Source: Mycobacteroides immunogenum
Lineage (GTDB): Bacteria; Actinomycetota; Actinomycetes; Mycobacteriales; Mycobacteriaceae
Assembly (NCBI RefSeq): GCF_001605725.1
Contig: NZ_CP011530.1
Location: 4,278,001-4,342,000 of the forward strand
Length of the DNA: 64,000 nucleotides
Direction of reading: 5' to 3'
The translations under genes and the position numbers were made by a program. Positions 25,757 through 35,692 of this stretch are shown here, one piece after another. The stretch's first letter is position 1. Each line of letters starts with the position of its first letter. Below the pieces are notes generated by a model. It searched no databases, had not been told where the DNA came from, and saw only the letters and a program-made list of their open reading frames with translations.

Positions 25757-28337
25757 CTACTTCCACCTTCGAAGTCGTGTGTTGACGTTCGCGCGCTTGC
25801 GCCTCCAGCGCGCGTTCAGTATCGGAGAGATGTTCGGAAACCATGCGGCGCAGCGGTTCTGGGGCATCCTGATGTGCGTCGAGCCACGTGCGAGTAGCGC
25901 GGGCCAACTCGACGTTGGCGAGCGGAGACGGATAGAAACCCTCCACAATCTGCTCGACGATCACGTAGGTGCGTGACTCCCACACCGGCAACAGCGCGTT
26001 GAGGAAAGGTTCAATGTAGGGCTCTAGCAACGTGACATCGTGCACCTGCAAGAAGCCCGCGCCAATGGCTTCGATCGTGTGGTTCGACACGTCGCCGCGC
26101 TCGAAGACCGTGGCCCAGGCGCGGGCCTTCGCCTCGGGGGTGGCAAGCGCCGCACGCGCTCGGGCCGCCGCGTGTTCGCCGGCGGCGGTGCGGTCTTCGG
26201 CAAGGCGCGCCGCGATCTGCGCCTCGGTGGCGCGGCCTCCGGCGGCGAGGGCGGTGAGCAACATCCAGCCCAGATCGGTATCGATCGTGAGTCCAGCCAG
26301 AACTTTCGTGCCATCGAGGAGTCCCTGCACCAAATCGAGTTGCCCAGAGCTGACAGCGAATTGAGCGAAGGCAGTGACGAACTGGAACTGGCTGTCAGAT
26401 CCTTCGCCTGCGCCATTGGCGAGCTGCCAGAGCGCGTGCGCGGCGTGGGCCCTGGTCGTGGCGCGCCCTCGAGGAGGTATATAGGTGGCGACCGCGTCGC
26501 CGAGTTGGCGAAGCACGGTGCGCAAGGTGGTCGAGTTCGTCTCACTTCCCGCGTGAGTGAGCAGAATGTCAATGAAGTGGGAGGCGCGAAGCTCCGCGTC
26601 ACGGGTCGCGTCCCACAGCGTGCCCCAGATCAAGGCGCGGGCCAGGGGGTCTTCGATATCGCCGAGATGGTTCGCCGCGGTGCGCAACGAACGATCATCC
26701 AGCCGGATCTTGGCGAAGCTGAGGTCGTCGTCGTTCACGAGCAGTAGATCCGGCTGAACCGTGCCGATGAGTTCGGGTACGGGCGTGTGCGCCGCGCTGA
26801 TATCCCGTTCGATCCGATGGATCCGGCGGACCATATCCCCTTGGCGCGCATACAGACCAATGGCTATGCGGTGCGGACGGAGGGTGGGATGTTCGGACGT
26901 CGCGGTCTGCTCGATCGCGAACGAGGTGTACCGACCGGAGGCGTCGAGCTCGAAGACGGGCCGCAACGTGTTCACGCCGGCTGTTTCCAGCCACAGCGCC
27001 GACCATTCCGTCAGGTCGCGGCCGCTCTGCGCTTCGAGCTCAGCCAGGAAGTCGGTGAGTTCGGTATTGGCATGGTGATGCTTGGTGAAGTAGTCATGCA
27101 AGCCGCGCATGAACGGTTCGCGGCCCACCCAGGCGACGAGCTGCTTGAGCACCGACGCCCCCTTGGCGTAGGTGATGCCGTCGAAATTGGTCAGCGCGTC
27201 CTCAAGATCTCGCACTTCCGCGGCGATCGGGTGTGTGGAGGGCAGCTGGTCCTGCCGGTAGGCCCACGCCTTATCGGACGACGCGGAGGTGGCCCAGCAC
27301 TGCGTCCATTCTGTCGCCTCAACGGTCGCGAGGGTGGCGACGTAGTCGGCAAATGACTCGTTGAGCCACAGATCATTCCACCACCGCATCGTGACGAGAT
27401 TCCCGAACCACATATGCGCCAGTTCATGCAGGATGGTCGCGACACGTCCCTCACGTTTGGCGTCGGTGACACGGCCGCGGAACACGAACTCCTCGATGAA
27501 CGTCACGGCGCCTACGTTCTCCATGGCCCCGGCGCTGTGCTCGGGGACGAAGAGCTGGTCGTATTTGTCGAAGGGATACGGATAGCCGAACAGCTCCTCG
27601 AAGAACGCGAAGCCCCTGCGGGTGGTCTCGAAGATGTAGTCGGCATCGAGGTGCTCGCGCAGCGACTTACGACAGAAGACCCCCAGCGGAATGGTCCGGC
27701 CGTCACTGCTGGTCAGCTCGCTGCGCACCACGCTGTAGGGGCCCGCGACCAGCGCCGTGATGTAGCTCGAAAGCACCTGAGTGGGCTCAAACGACCAGAT
27801 TGCGATCGCCTCGCCGTCTTTCTCGCCTGCGGCAACGCGGGCCGGTGTCGGCTGGGTGCTCACCACCTCCCAGTGTGCGGGGGCTGTGACGGTGAATCGG
27901 AACGTCGCCTTGAGGTCGGGCTGTTCGAATACCGCGAACATGCGCCGCGAATCGGGCACCTCGAACTGGGAGTACAGATAGACCTCACCGTCGGCGGGGT
28001 CCACGAAGCGATGTAGGCCCTCGCCGCTGTTGGTGTACCGCTGCGTCGAGGCAATCCGGACGGTGTTACGCGCCGCCAGCGCGGGCAATTGCACCCGTGA
28101 ATCAGCGAAAGCCGAAGCAGAGCTTAATAACTCGCCATTGAGCTCGATGTGCTCCACGGATTCCGCGATCAGATCCAGGAACGTCGACGCGCCTTCTCGC
28201 GCCGCGAACCGGACGGTGGTGACCACCGCGAAGGTTTCCGGGCCCGTGGTGAGATCCAGGGCCACGTCATAGCTTTCGACACTGACGAGCCGTGCCCGCT
28301 CCCCCGCCTCGGCTCGAGTCAGGTTCTCTCCCGGCAT
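25749..28337 (-). CDS. pepN: Aminopeptidase N (M1 family)
   Basis: An 862-residue zinc metallopeptidase, the normal length for actinobacterial PepN. The exopeptidase motif GAMENVG lies near residue 272 and the zinc site HELAHMWFGN near residue 301 with the downstream Glu in NESFADY. A C-terminal ERAP1-like helical domain fills residues ~530-850. It removes N-terminal residues from peptides in the cytosol. The ATG at 28337 has GAGGAG upstream. It sits between a D-aminoacylase and a serine hydrolase and beside a peptide importer, fitting peptide use. Confidence 0.96.
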   Translation of the reverse strand: MPGENLTRAEAGERARLVSVESYDVALDLTTGPETFAVVTTVRFAAREGASTFLDLIAESVEHIELNGELLSSASAFADSRVQLPALAARNTVRIASTQRYTNSGEGLHRFVDPADGEVYLYSQFEVPDSRRMFAVFEQPDLKATFRFTVTAPAHWEVVSTQPTPARVAAGEKDGEAIAIWSFEPTQVLSSYITALVAGPYSVVRSELTSSDGRTIPLGVFCRKSLREHLDADYIFETTRRGFAFFEELFGYPYPFDKYDQLFVPEHSAGAMENVGAVTFIEEFVFRGRVTDAKREGRVATILHELAHMWFGNLVTMRWWNDLWLNESFADYVATLATVEATEWTQCWATSASSDKAWAYRQDQLPSTHPIAAEVRDLEDALTNFDGITYAKGASVLKQLVAWVGREPFMRGLHDYFTKHHHANTELTDFLAELEAQSGRDLTEWSALWLETAGVNTLRPVFELDASGRYTSFAIEQTATSEHPTLRPHRIAIGLYARQGDMVRRIHRIERDISAAHTPVPELIGTVQPDLLLVNDDDLSFAKIRLDDRSLRTAANHLGDIEDPLARALIWGTLWDATRDAELRASHFIDILLTHAGSETNSTTLRTVLRQLGDAVATYIPPRGRATTRAHAAHALWQLANGAGEGSDSQFQFVTAFAQFAVSSGQLDLVQGLLDGTKVLAGLTIDTDLGWMLLTALAAGGRATEAQIAARLAEDRTAAGEHAAARARAALATPEAKARAWATVFERGDVSNHTIEAIGAGFLQVHDVTLLEPYIEPFLNALLPVWESRTYVIVEQIVEGFYPSPLANVELARATRTWLDAHQDAPEPLRRMVSEHLSDTERALEAQARERQHTTSKVEVDA

Positions 28338-28391
28338 GTATGTCTCCTCGCTGGTTCCGGTATTGCTTGCCGCACGCCTTGCGCGCGACCG

Positions 28392-29927
28392 TCAGCTGCG
28401 CTGCAAATCGATTGCGGTGGGGCCCGAGCCGAACCGAACGAAATCCGCCGATCCCGTGCCGATGACCAGCCAGCCCAACCCGCACCTGCCGATCCACTGC
28501 CCGTCCCGGACTCCGTAGGGCACCACACGCGTAGCCTCGCCGCTCGGCGGGAGCACCCAGAGTTCGCCGTCGCGCTCCTCGAGGCGGTAGCCGGCACCCC
28601 GGTACGACTCCCGGTATTCACCGAGCACGCACGCCGGATAAGGCTCGGCCGGAGCCAGCCGCTCAAAATCCTGCGTCAAGCCGAATTCGACTGCAATGCT
28701 TAATTTTTCATCGGTAACCTGCACCAGGCTCAGGTCGCCGTCCCCGGTCCAGCGACCGGCTCCTGCCGCGACAAGGCGTGTCGCGTCCTGGCCGTTGTGT
28801 ACCTCTAGCGCGCCGTCGCCGAGCACCCGTAGCCGCAGCCCGAAGAACCCCTGTTCCGAGAACCAGCGGCCCGCGACGTCGCCCTCACCGGCGATGAGTC
28901 GGTAGGCGCGCCAGGCGGTCTCAGCGGTGTCGAGGTCGTGACGGTTCGCGAACACGGCGACGCCGATTCCGGTGATCGGGTCGCAGAGCGAATAGGAGGT
29001 GTACGACCACATGGACCCGCTGTGGGCGTAAACGCCTGTTCCACCGCGATGTTCGTGCTCGATGCCCAGTCCGTAGGTCGACACGGAGCCGTCGGCGAGC
29101 ACGGCCCGGGTGAGCAGCTGCTGACGGATCTGGGCACCCAGGATCCGTCCGTCGAGTAGGAATCCGTGCCATGCGGCGAACTCGACCAGCGAGGTGTTCA
29201 CCTCGCCGTCGCCGTTAACGCCGCGCACCGTCCTTTCTTCGACCTCACCGATGCCCATGCCGTGCCGGGTGGGGGCGGCGCCCGCGTTGAGGGTGTAGCT
29301 GATCGACATTCCCGGGACGGCTTGCCCGATCCAGGTGGTGATCAGACTGCGGTCCATGCCAAGTGGGCGGAACACCAGCTCGGCAATGAGCTCCGGGAAC
29401 AAGGTCCCGGTGGCCCGCTCGGCCGCGAGCGCGGCGATCACATACCCGGTGTTGGAGTACGAGGCGCCGTGGCCCGGCGCGAAATCGGCACGCTCGACGG
29501 AACTGAGCCAGGCCAGAAACACATCGAGGCCCGCCATCTCCAGCGTTGCGATACCGATGATGTCCCCGACATTCATGTAGTCGGGCAGGCCTGCGGTGTG
29601 CTGCAGGCAGTGCCGCACGGTGATGCCCGGCAGAGACAGTTCGGGGATCAGCGCACGGATGTCTTCGTCGATATCCAGCTGGCCGCGTTCGGCAGCCAGC
29701 AAGATGGTCGTGGCCACCATTTGCTTACTCACAGACGCAATGTTCATCAGCGTGTTCTCGGTGAGCGGTTCGCCGGTTTCGAGTTCGGCGAGACCGGCGC
29801 AGGCCGTTGCGGCGAGTTGCCCGTCGCGGTAGGCGGCGATCACCGCGCCCGGCTCCTGGGCGCCGACACGGTCTGCGAGTAGTTCGCGATGCAGCAGCGC
29901 GCTGAGGTCCTCGGTCACGAGCGGCAT
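28392..29927 (-). CDS. Serine hydrolase, beta-lactamase/DD-peptidase fold (class C-like)
   Basis: A 511-residue protein with the penicillin-binding motifs Ser-x-x-Lys as SVSK near residue 66, Tyr-Ser-Asn near residue 157 and a His-Ser-Gly in VYAHSGSMW near residue 300. The last ~150 residues form a beta-rich domain like the C-terminal barrel of D-aminopeptidase-type proteins. No signal peptide is seen, so it should be cytosolic and act on imported peptides or D-amino acid amides rather than on beta-lactams. The ATG at 29927 has AGGAGG upstream. Substrate is inference. Confidence 0.85.
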   Translation of the reverse strand: MPLVTEDLSALLHRELLADRVGAQEPGAVIAAYRDGQLAATACAGLAELETGEPLTENTLMNIASVSKQMVATTILLAAERGQLDIDEDIRALIPELSLPGITVRHCLQHTAGLPDYMNVGDIIGIATLEMAGLDVFLAWLSSVERADFAPGHGASYSNTGYVIAALAAERATGTLFPELIAELVFRPLGMDRSLITTWIGQAVPGMSISYTLNAGAAPTRHGMGIGEVEERTVRGVNGDGEVNTSLVEFAAWHGFLLDGRILGAQIRQQLLTRAVLADGSVSTYGLGIEHEHRGGTGVYAHSGSMWSYTSYSLCDPITGIGVAVFANRHDLDTAETAWRAYRLIAGEGDVAGRWFSEQGFFGLRLRVLGDGALEVHNGQDATRLVAAGAGRWTGDGDLSLVQVTDEKLSIAVEFGLTQDFERLAPAEPYPACVLGEYRESYRGAGYRLEERDGELWVLPPSGEATRVVPYGVRDGQWIGRCGLGWLVIGTGSADFVRFGSGPTAIDLQRS

Positions 29928-29975
29928 GGGTGTCCTCCTAGTCCTTATGTTCGTTGGTATTTCACGTCGGTCAGC

Positions 29976-30812
29976 TCATCGGACCGTGGCGGTCACGCTG
30001 GCAGTGTCGGGACGCTGCTCTCCCGGCAGCGCGGCCAGCAAGCCACGCGTGTACTCGTGAGTGGGCCGCAGCAGCACGTCTTCGGTGGTGCCGCACTCCA
30101 CGATCTGCCCCTTGCTCATGACGGCGACGCGATCGGCGATGTTCCAGGCCAGCCCGAGGTCGTGGGTGACGACGAGCAGGCTCAGACCGAGTTCGTTGCG
30201 CAGCGAAAGGAACAGCGCCAGAATCTCGCCCCGGATCGACGCGTCAAGGCTCGATACCGGCTCGTCGGCGATGAGCACCTTCGGCTCGACGGCCAGCGCA
30301 CCGGCGATGAGCACGCGTTGGCGTTGACCGCCAGAAAGCTCATGCGGGTAGCTCAGGAAGTACTGTTCCGGCCGCCTCATGCCGGCACGCAAAAGGGCTT
30401 GGGACACGAGCTCTGTCTCGGTGACGTCCTCACCGCGCTCGCTGGCCTTCTTGACGATGCGGTGCAAGCGAATACCCTCGGCCACCGATTCATACACCGA
30501 GTGCTTCGGGTTGAGCGCGCCCGAGGGGTCCTGCATCACCAGCTGGGTGTGCCGTCGATACGCGCGCAGCGCCTTGCCGCGCGTCGGCAGCGGCTCACCG
30601 AGTGCCGTCACCTCGCCGCTGGTCGGCTGCTCGAGCCCCAGCAGGGTGCGCGACAGGGTGGTCTTGCCCGACCCCGAGGCTCCGACAAGAGCCAGGATTT
30701 CTCCCTCGTGTAGATCCAAGGTAACGCCGTCGACCGCGTGCACCTCGCCACGAGCATTCAACGAGGAGAACGTGACACGTAGATCTTTCGCGCTCAACAC
30801 GTTGCGGGTCAT
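29976..30812 (-). CDS. Peptide ABC transporter, ATP-binding protein (OppF/DppF-like)
   Basis: A 278-residue nucleotide-binding subunit with Walker A GASGSGKTT near residue 41, the signature LSGGQRQR and Walker B VLIADEPVSSLD. It overlaps the upstream ATPase gene by four bases (ATGA), the last of five coupled genes for a dipeptide/oligopeptide importer. It lacks the C-terminal Fe-S cysteine extension found in its partner. Confidence 0.94.
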   Translation of the reverse strand: MTRNVLSAKDLRVTFSSLNARGEVHAVDGVTLDLHEGEILALVGASGSGKTTLSRTLLGLEQPTSGEVTALGEPLPTRGKALRAYRRHTQLVMQDPSGALNPKHSVYESVAEGIRLHRIVKKASERGEDVTETELVSQALLRAGMRRPEQYFLSYPHELSGGQRQRVLIAGALAVEPKVLIADEPVSSLDASIRGEILALFLSLRNELGLSLLVVTHDLGLAWNIADRVAVMSKGQIVECGTTEDVLLRPTHEYTRGLLAALPGEQRPDTASVTATVR

Positions 30813-31813
30813 CGGGCTGCCTCCATTTCCAGTCGGCTGGTGCCGAGGTCATCGGCGCCCAGGCACTCAGCGTCGTTGTCACCGACAAACCGCGCGAACT
30901 CCGGGCGATGCACCAGACAGTTTCCATCCGCGAGTCGGCAGCGCTCGACAAACGCCAATTCGGCTGCGGCGGAATCGATACCGGAAGCAACCCCGTCCGC
31001 CACTCCTTGCGGCCGATAGCGGGACTCCGGGTCGCCAATGGTGGGGAATGCCGAGGCCAGTGCCCGGGTGTAGGGGTGGCGGGGGTTCTCGAAGATGTCC
31101 GCTCCGGGCCCTTGCTCGATGACCCGCCCGCCGTACATGACCAGCACCTGATCGCACACGCTCGCGAGCACGGACAGGTCATGGCTGATAAGCATCAGAC
31201 CCAGACCCAGCTCTGCGGACAGCGAAGCGAGCACCTCCAGGATCTGTGCCTGCACTTTGACGTCGAGTGCCGTGGTGGGTTCGTCGGCGATGAGCAGTTT
31301 CGGGTTGCAGGCCAACGCCATGGCGATCATCACGCGCTGCTTCTGCCCGCCCGAGAGCTGATGCGGGTAGCTGTACGCGTGCTCGGGGGCAAGGCCCACC
31401 ATCTCCAGCAGTTCGGCGACCCGCGTATTCGCCGCAGCCTTGGTGGTGCTCGGCGCGTGGATAAACACGGGTTCGGCGACCTGTTTGCCGATGCTGTCGA
31501 TAGGGTTGAGTGAATGCATCGCACCCTGGAAAACCATGGCGGCATCGGTCCAACGCATGCGACGCAGCGCACCCCAGCTGAGCGCGTTGACATCGTTGCC
31601 GGCCACAGTCACCCGCCCGGTGACCGTGGTGCTCTTCGGGTGCAGACGCAGCACCGCCGAAGCCACCGTCGACTTACCGCTGCCGGACTCGCCGGCGATC
31701 CCGATGGTCTTGCCGGCTTCGAGGGCCAACGAAACATCGTGTACGGCAACAACATTGCCGCGCGACGCACGGTAGGTGACCGAGAGGTTCTCGATTTCAA
31801 GCAGCGGGGTCAT
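30809..31813 (-). CDS. Peptide ABC transporter, ATP-binding protein (OppD/DppD-like)
   Basis: A 334-residue nucleotide-binding subunit with Walker A GESGSGKST near residue 41, signature LSGGQKQR, Walker B LLIADEPTTALD and the OppD-type C-terminal extension with three cysteines (ERCRLADGNC…AECLG) that can hold an iron-sulphur cluster. The start is the ATG at 31813, which overlaps the permease stop (ATGA); the frame stays open far upstream but only as a shadow of the permease. Confidence 0.94.
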   Translation of the reverse strand: MTPLLEIENLSVTYRASRGNVVAVHDVSLALEAGKTIGIAGESGSGKSTVASAVLRLHPKSTTVTGRVTVAGNDVNALSWGALRRMRWTDAAMVFQGAMHSLNPIDSIGKQVAEPVFIHAPSTTKAAANTRVAELLEMVGLAPEHAYSYPHQLSGGQKQRVMIAMALACNPKLLIADEPTTALDVKVQAQILEVLASLSAELGLGLMLISHDLSVLASVCDQVLVMYGGRVIEQGPGADIFENPRHPYTRALASAFPTIGDPESRYRPQGVADGVASGIDSAAAELAFVERCRLADGNCLVHRPEFARFVGDNDAECLGADDLGTSRLEMEAAR

Positions 31814-32724
31814 TCGGTCTCCTTGAGCCTCGGGTTGACGATGTCCTCGAGCGCCTGCCCGACGAGGGTGAAAGCCAGCACGACCACGACCACGCAGATT
31901 CCGGGCGGGATGAGGAACCACCAGGCGCCCAGGGTGACCGCGCCGTTGTCGAAGGCGGCGTTGAGCATGGTGCCCCACGAGACCTTCGTGGGGTCGCCGA
32001 ATCCGAGGAACGCCAGGGTCGTCTCCGCGAGCACGGAGCCGGCGACCGTCAGCGTGGTGTTGGCAAACACGAGCGGTAGCACGTTCGGGAAGACATGCCT
32101 GATCATCAGGTGCCAGCGCCCCGCGCCGAGCACCCGAGCGCGCTCGATGAACGGGCGCTCCCGCACCGACAGGGTCTGGGCCCTGATCAACAATGCGGTA
32201 CTCGCCCATCCGGTTACCCCGATGACGATGATCAACGAGGCCAGCGAGCCCCCGAGGAGCGTCGCCAGCACCAAGGCAAGAGGCAGGAAAGGAAGGACCA
32301 AAAACCACTCGGTCAGCCGGAACAGCAGTGCCCCGAACCACCCGTACAACAGACCGGAGGCGATACCGACAAGGGTGCCGATGACCATCGAGATGACAGT
32401 CGCCGTGGTACCGACCACCAGCGGTACCTGCGAACCATAGATCAGCACGGTGAGCACGGACCGGCCCAGATCGTCGGTGCCGAGCGGGTATTCGGCGCTC
32501 GGCGGCCCCAGAATCGGGCCGACGGCCTGGCTGGCGCGCAGCTCGTTCGCATCGGCGAGGAGCGGCGCCGCGAGCGCGATGGCGCCGAACAACAGCAGAA
32601 CGATGAGCCCCGCCAAGCCACGGCGGTTCGCCTGGAATCTGCTCCAGGTACGGACCGCCGCGTTGCGGCGCAGCTGCCAGCGCAGTGCGCGGGGGCCGAT
32701 TGTTGACGTGGAGGCAGTCGTCAT
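31810..32724 (-). CDS. Peptide ABC transporter permease (OppC/DppC-like)
   Basis: A 304-residue inner membrane protein with an N-terminal helix near residue 35 and five further helices, and the EAA loop region (ERARVLGAGRWHLMIRHVFPN) that docks the ATPases. The FGLGTDDLGRS-type block (YPLGTDDLGRSV) is characteristic of OppC/DppC. Four-base overlaps with both neighbours show one operon. Confidence 0.94.
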   Translation of the reverse strand: MTTASTSTIGPRALRWQLRRNAAVRTWSRFQANRRGLAGLIVLLLFGAIALAAPLLADANELRASQAVGPILGPPSAEYPLGTDDLGRSVLTVLIYGSQVPLVVGTTATVISMVIGTLVGIASGLLYGWFGALLFRLTEWFLVLPFLPLALVLATLLGGSLASLIIVIGVTGWASTALLIRAQTLSVRERPFIERARVLGAGRWHLMIRHVFPNVLPLVFANTTLTVAGSVLAETTLAFLGFGDPTKVSWGTMLNAAFDNGAVTLGAWWFLIPPGICVVVVVLAFTLVGQALEDIVNPRLKETE

Positions 32725-33788
32725 GATTTCACCCTCGGATCCTGAAACGCGTAGAGGAAGTTGGCCACGAGGTTCGCCAGCACCACGGCCGCGGAGAACA
32801 CGAGGAACGAACCCTGCAGCAGTGGGATGTCGGGAATCCTGAGCGCCTCGGTGGTGAGCAGCCCGAGTCCCGGAATGGAGAACACCGTCTCAACGGTGAT
32901 TGCCCCGCCGACAGCGAACGCAAGATCGAGCGAGACGAGCGTGGTCACCGGCAGCATCGCGTTGGGTATGGCGTGCCGACGCAGCACCTGATCCTCGGTG
33001 AGGCCCTTGGCGCGCGCGGTCTGCAGATAGTCCTGCCCCATCACATCGAGCATCGACGAGCGCATGATGATGGAGTATTCGGCCACGTAGGCGAGGGTCA
33101 GCGTGGTCACCGGCAGCACGAGGTGCCAGATGCTGTCGACGAGTCCGTTGAACGACCACCAGTCCAGGCCCTGCGAATGCAGCCCGCCGATCGGGAAGAT
33201 TCCGGTGATCGGACCAATCCCCGCGGCGAACACCATGAAGAGCAGCAGGCCCAGCCACCACTCGGGCATGGAGTAAACGACGACGGTGATGATCGAGGTG
33301 GACCGGTCAAAGCGCCCGCCCCGGCGCCAGGCCGCCCGGCTGCCGATCCACAGGCCGATCATGACGGACAGCACTGTCGAGGTACCCACCAGCGCGAGAG
33401 TGGGACCAAGACGCTCAAAGATGAGATCGCTGACCGGCTGGTTGTATTTGAACGAAACCCCTAGGTCCCCCGTGAAGACGTTCTTCAAATAGGTGATGAA
33501 TTGAACGTGCAACGGCTGGTCGAGGCCGAGCCGGTGCGAGATCTCGGCGAGTTGCTCGGCAGTGGCCGCGCGCCCCCTACCCAGGGTCCGCTCCGGGTGC
33601 GGATTGATCACCCGAAAGAGAAAGAAGTTCACCACCAGAATGAACAGCAGCGTCGCCACGGATCCCAGCAGATTGCGCCGCACAAATGGCCAGCTGAACC
33701 GCCGCCAAACACCCATCTTTCCCGCGGGCGGCTTGTGGGCGGCACCGGATTGGGCGTGGGTAGTTGTCGGTGCCAGTGTTGATGTCAT
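32721..33788 (-). CDS. Peptide ABC transporter permease (OppB/DppB-like)
   Basis: A 355-residue permease with an extra hydrophilic N-terminus of about 45 residues, a first helix (GSVATLLFILVVNFFLF) and a second bundle with the EAA motif (ARAKGLTEDQVLRRHAIPNA). I choose the ATG at 33788, which overlaps the substrate-binding gene's stop (ATGA) and has GGAGG upstream; a start 16 codons earlier is less likely. Confidence 0.93.
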   Translation of the reverse strand: MTSTLAPTTTHAQSGAAHKPPAGKMGVWRRFSWPFVRRNLLGSVATLLFILVVNFFLFRVINPHPERTLGRGRAATAEQLAEISHRLGLDQPLHVQFITYLKNVFTGDLGVSFKYNQPVSDLIFERLGPTLALVGTSTVLSVMIGLWIGSRAAWRRGGRFDRSTSIITVVVYSMPEWWLGLLLFMVFAAGIGPITGIFPIGGLHSQGLDWWSFNGLVDSIWHLVLPVTTLTLAYVAEYSIIMRSSMLDVMGQDYLQTARAKGLTEDQVLRRHAIPNAMLPVTTLVSLDLAFAVGGAITVETVFSIPGLGLLTTEALRIPDIPLLQGSFLVFSAAVVLANLVANFLYAFQDPRVKS

Positions 33789-35692
33789 GCTCGGTCCTCC
33801 GCTGTTGCCTGCCGCCGACGGCGCACTAATAACCATGAGATAGCGACGAGCGCGATGGTTCCGGCACCACCACCGACGATCAGCTTGGGATCACCGGCCG
33901 CGGCACTGGTGCCGCCGGCCCCGTCACTTGCCTGGGCCGGCCCGGGCTGCACCTTGAAAATCGAGTCGACGTCGTACTGAAGTTCGGGGTCCTTACCCGC
34001 GGGCAGACCATGGAATCTGTCGCTGCGGTATGCCTCCGCCCCCTTCTCCGAGACGGTGATGATGTAGGGGGTGTCGCGGTAAAGCAGCTCTTGCATCTTG
34101 CGAATATCCGCAATGCGGTCCGCGGGGTCGATGCGCCGCTTCTGCGAGGTGTAAAGCGCGTCGTACTTATCGGAGCAGTACCAGGAGTCCGAAAACAAAC
34201 CACGCTGATCGCAGGCGAAGTACATGAGAATCGAGTCGGGATCCTCGTCGTAGTTCCAGCCCCATTCGAAGAGGTCGTAGTTTCCGGTGCTTATGACGTC
34301 CTGCAGCCTGTTTTCCTCCATGGCGGTGACCTTCGTCGGAATGCCGAGGTTCTCGAACCACTCGCGAACAAGCTGAACCGTGCCCAACGACGTCTGCTCG
34401 GTGGAGCGGCCGATCAACCGCAGCGGCCGCATCTCGGTGCCATTCGGCAGGGTCCGAGTCCCGTTCGGCCCGCGACGATACCCGGCCGCGTCGAGCAGGC
34501 GGGCCGCACGTTCCGGGTCATAGACCGCGGCTTCCTCGGCAGGCGGATCCCAACGAAAACGGTCGAAGGGGGGTGCAATTGTGGTCGCAAGCGGCGTGGC
34601 ACCGCCCTGGAATGCCTTCGCCGCGATGGCCTTTCGATCGATCGCCGTCGTCAGCGCGTAGCGGAACTTCGGGTCCAGGACCGCCGGATTCGGGTCGCCG
34701 ATGGGCTTACCCGTCTCGGTATCGACCGAGCCGGTGTTAAAGGCAAGCTCACGGAACGAGCCGACCTTGTCGAAGAGGCGAGCGCTGATACCACGCCGTT
34801 TCATCAGCACATCGGTCTGCAGCAGGCTGAGGCTGCTCGTGTAGTCGATCTCCCCCTTGACCAGAGCCTGCACAATGGTGTCCTGCGACTTGAAGATTCG
34901 GAATGTCAAGGCGTCGAAGGCGGCTGGTCCACGCCAATTGTCCGGGTTGTTCTCGAATCGATACAGCGAGCCGCCGGGTGATCCTTCGATCAGCCGGAAC
35001 GGCCCCGAGCTGACCAGTTTTCCCGGGGTGACCGGAAAGTCGGCGAGTTTGTCGTCGGAGTACTTCTCGAACACATGCTTCGGCAGGATCGGAATCGGCA
35101 GGCTCGGCAGCAGCGCGTTCGGTTCCTTGAGATGTAACACCAGCGTGGCCGCGTCCGGCGCGTCGACGCTGCGCACCGAGGTGAGGTAGTTACCCCAGGT
35201 CCCCCGTCCCGGGCCGCCCGCGAGGATCCGACTCAGCGTGTACGCGGGATCCTCGGCGGTCAGCGGGTGCCCGTCGGACCAATGAAGCCCGGTGCGGATG
35301 CGGTAGGTCCACGTCAAGTTCCCGTCCGAAGGCTTCCACGACTGTGCAAGCCCGGGTGCCGCCGAGAAATCGACCGGGGAAACGGTCGTGATGGTGTCGT
35401 ACAGGAAGGTGCTGAACAGGATTCCGGCCGACATGATGGCCAGCATGGGGTTGAGGGAGTCGATTTCCTCGATCGTGCCCACCGTGAAGACCACCGGCTC
35501 GCCGTGGCCCCGGCTAGCGCTCACCCCACCGCCCGGCACCGGGTGTGCCAGGGGCTGAAGTCCGGGCAGGCTGGCGATTCCGATCACCATGGCTGTCAGC
35601 ACGGCCACCCTGCGCGCCGCGGAGCGCCAGCGATGCGGAGACCGCTTCGCGCCGGCGTCCAGCGTGTGTCTGGACTGATCCGCTAACGACAT
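33785..35692 (-). CDS. Peptide ABC transporter substrate-binding protein with C-terminal membrane anchor
   Basis: A 635-residue family 5 extracellular solute-binding protein. An N-terminal hydrophobic segment (about residues 28-48) acts as signal peptide but has no lipobox Cys. The binding fold spans residues ~70-590 (GTIEEIDSLNPMLA…; family block LTWTYRIRTGLHWSDG). The C-terminus carries a membrane helix (GTIALVAISWLLV) followed by an RRRR stop-transfer signal. So the protein appears anchored by its C-terminus rather than by lipid, which is unusual for this family. The ATG at 35692 has AAGGAGG upstream and starts the five-gene operon. Confidence 0.92.
   Translation of the reverse strand: MSLADQSRHTLDAGAKRSPHRWRSAARRVAVLTAMVIGIASLPGLQPLAHPVPGGGVSASRGHGEPVVFTVGTIEEIDSLNPMLAIMSAGILFSTFLYDTITTVSPVDFSAAPGLAQSWKPSDGNLTWTYRIRTGLHWSDGHPLTAEDPAYTLSRILAGGPGRGTWGNYLTSVRSVDAPDAATLVLHLKEPNALLPSLPIPILPKHVFEKYSDDKLADFPVTPGKLVSSGPFRLIEGSPGGSLYRFENNPDNWRGPAAFDALTFRIFKSQDTIVQALVKGEIDYTSSLSLLQTDVLMKRRGISARLFDKVGSFRELAFNTGSVDTETGKPIGDPNPAVLDPKFRYALTTAIDRKAIAAKAFQGGATPLATTIAPPFDRFRWDPPAEEAAVYDPERAARLLDAAGYRRGPNGTRTLPNGTEMRPLRLIGRSTEQTSLGTVQLVREWFENLGIPTKVTAMEENRLQDVISTGNYDLFEWGWNYDEDPDSILMYFACDQRGLFSDSWYCSDKYDALYTSQKRRIDPADRIADIRKMQELLYRDTPYIITVSEKGAEAYRSDRFHGLPAGKDPELQYDVDSIFKVQPGPAQASDGAGGTSAAAGDPKLIVGGGAGTIALVAISWLLVRRRRQATAEDRA

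Noticed and set aside
30809..32341. A 510-residue version of the OppD-like ATPase
   Set aside because: The upstream part is a shadow of the permease gene on the same strand; the ATG at 31813 overlaps the permease stop and starts the ATPase fold.
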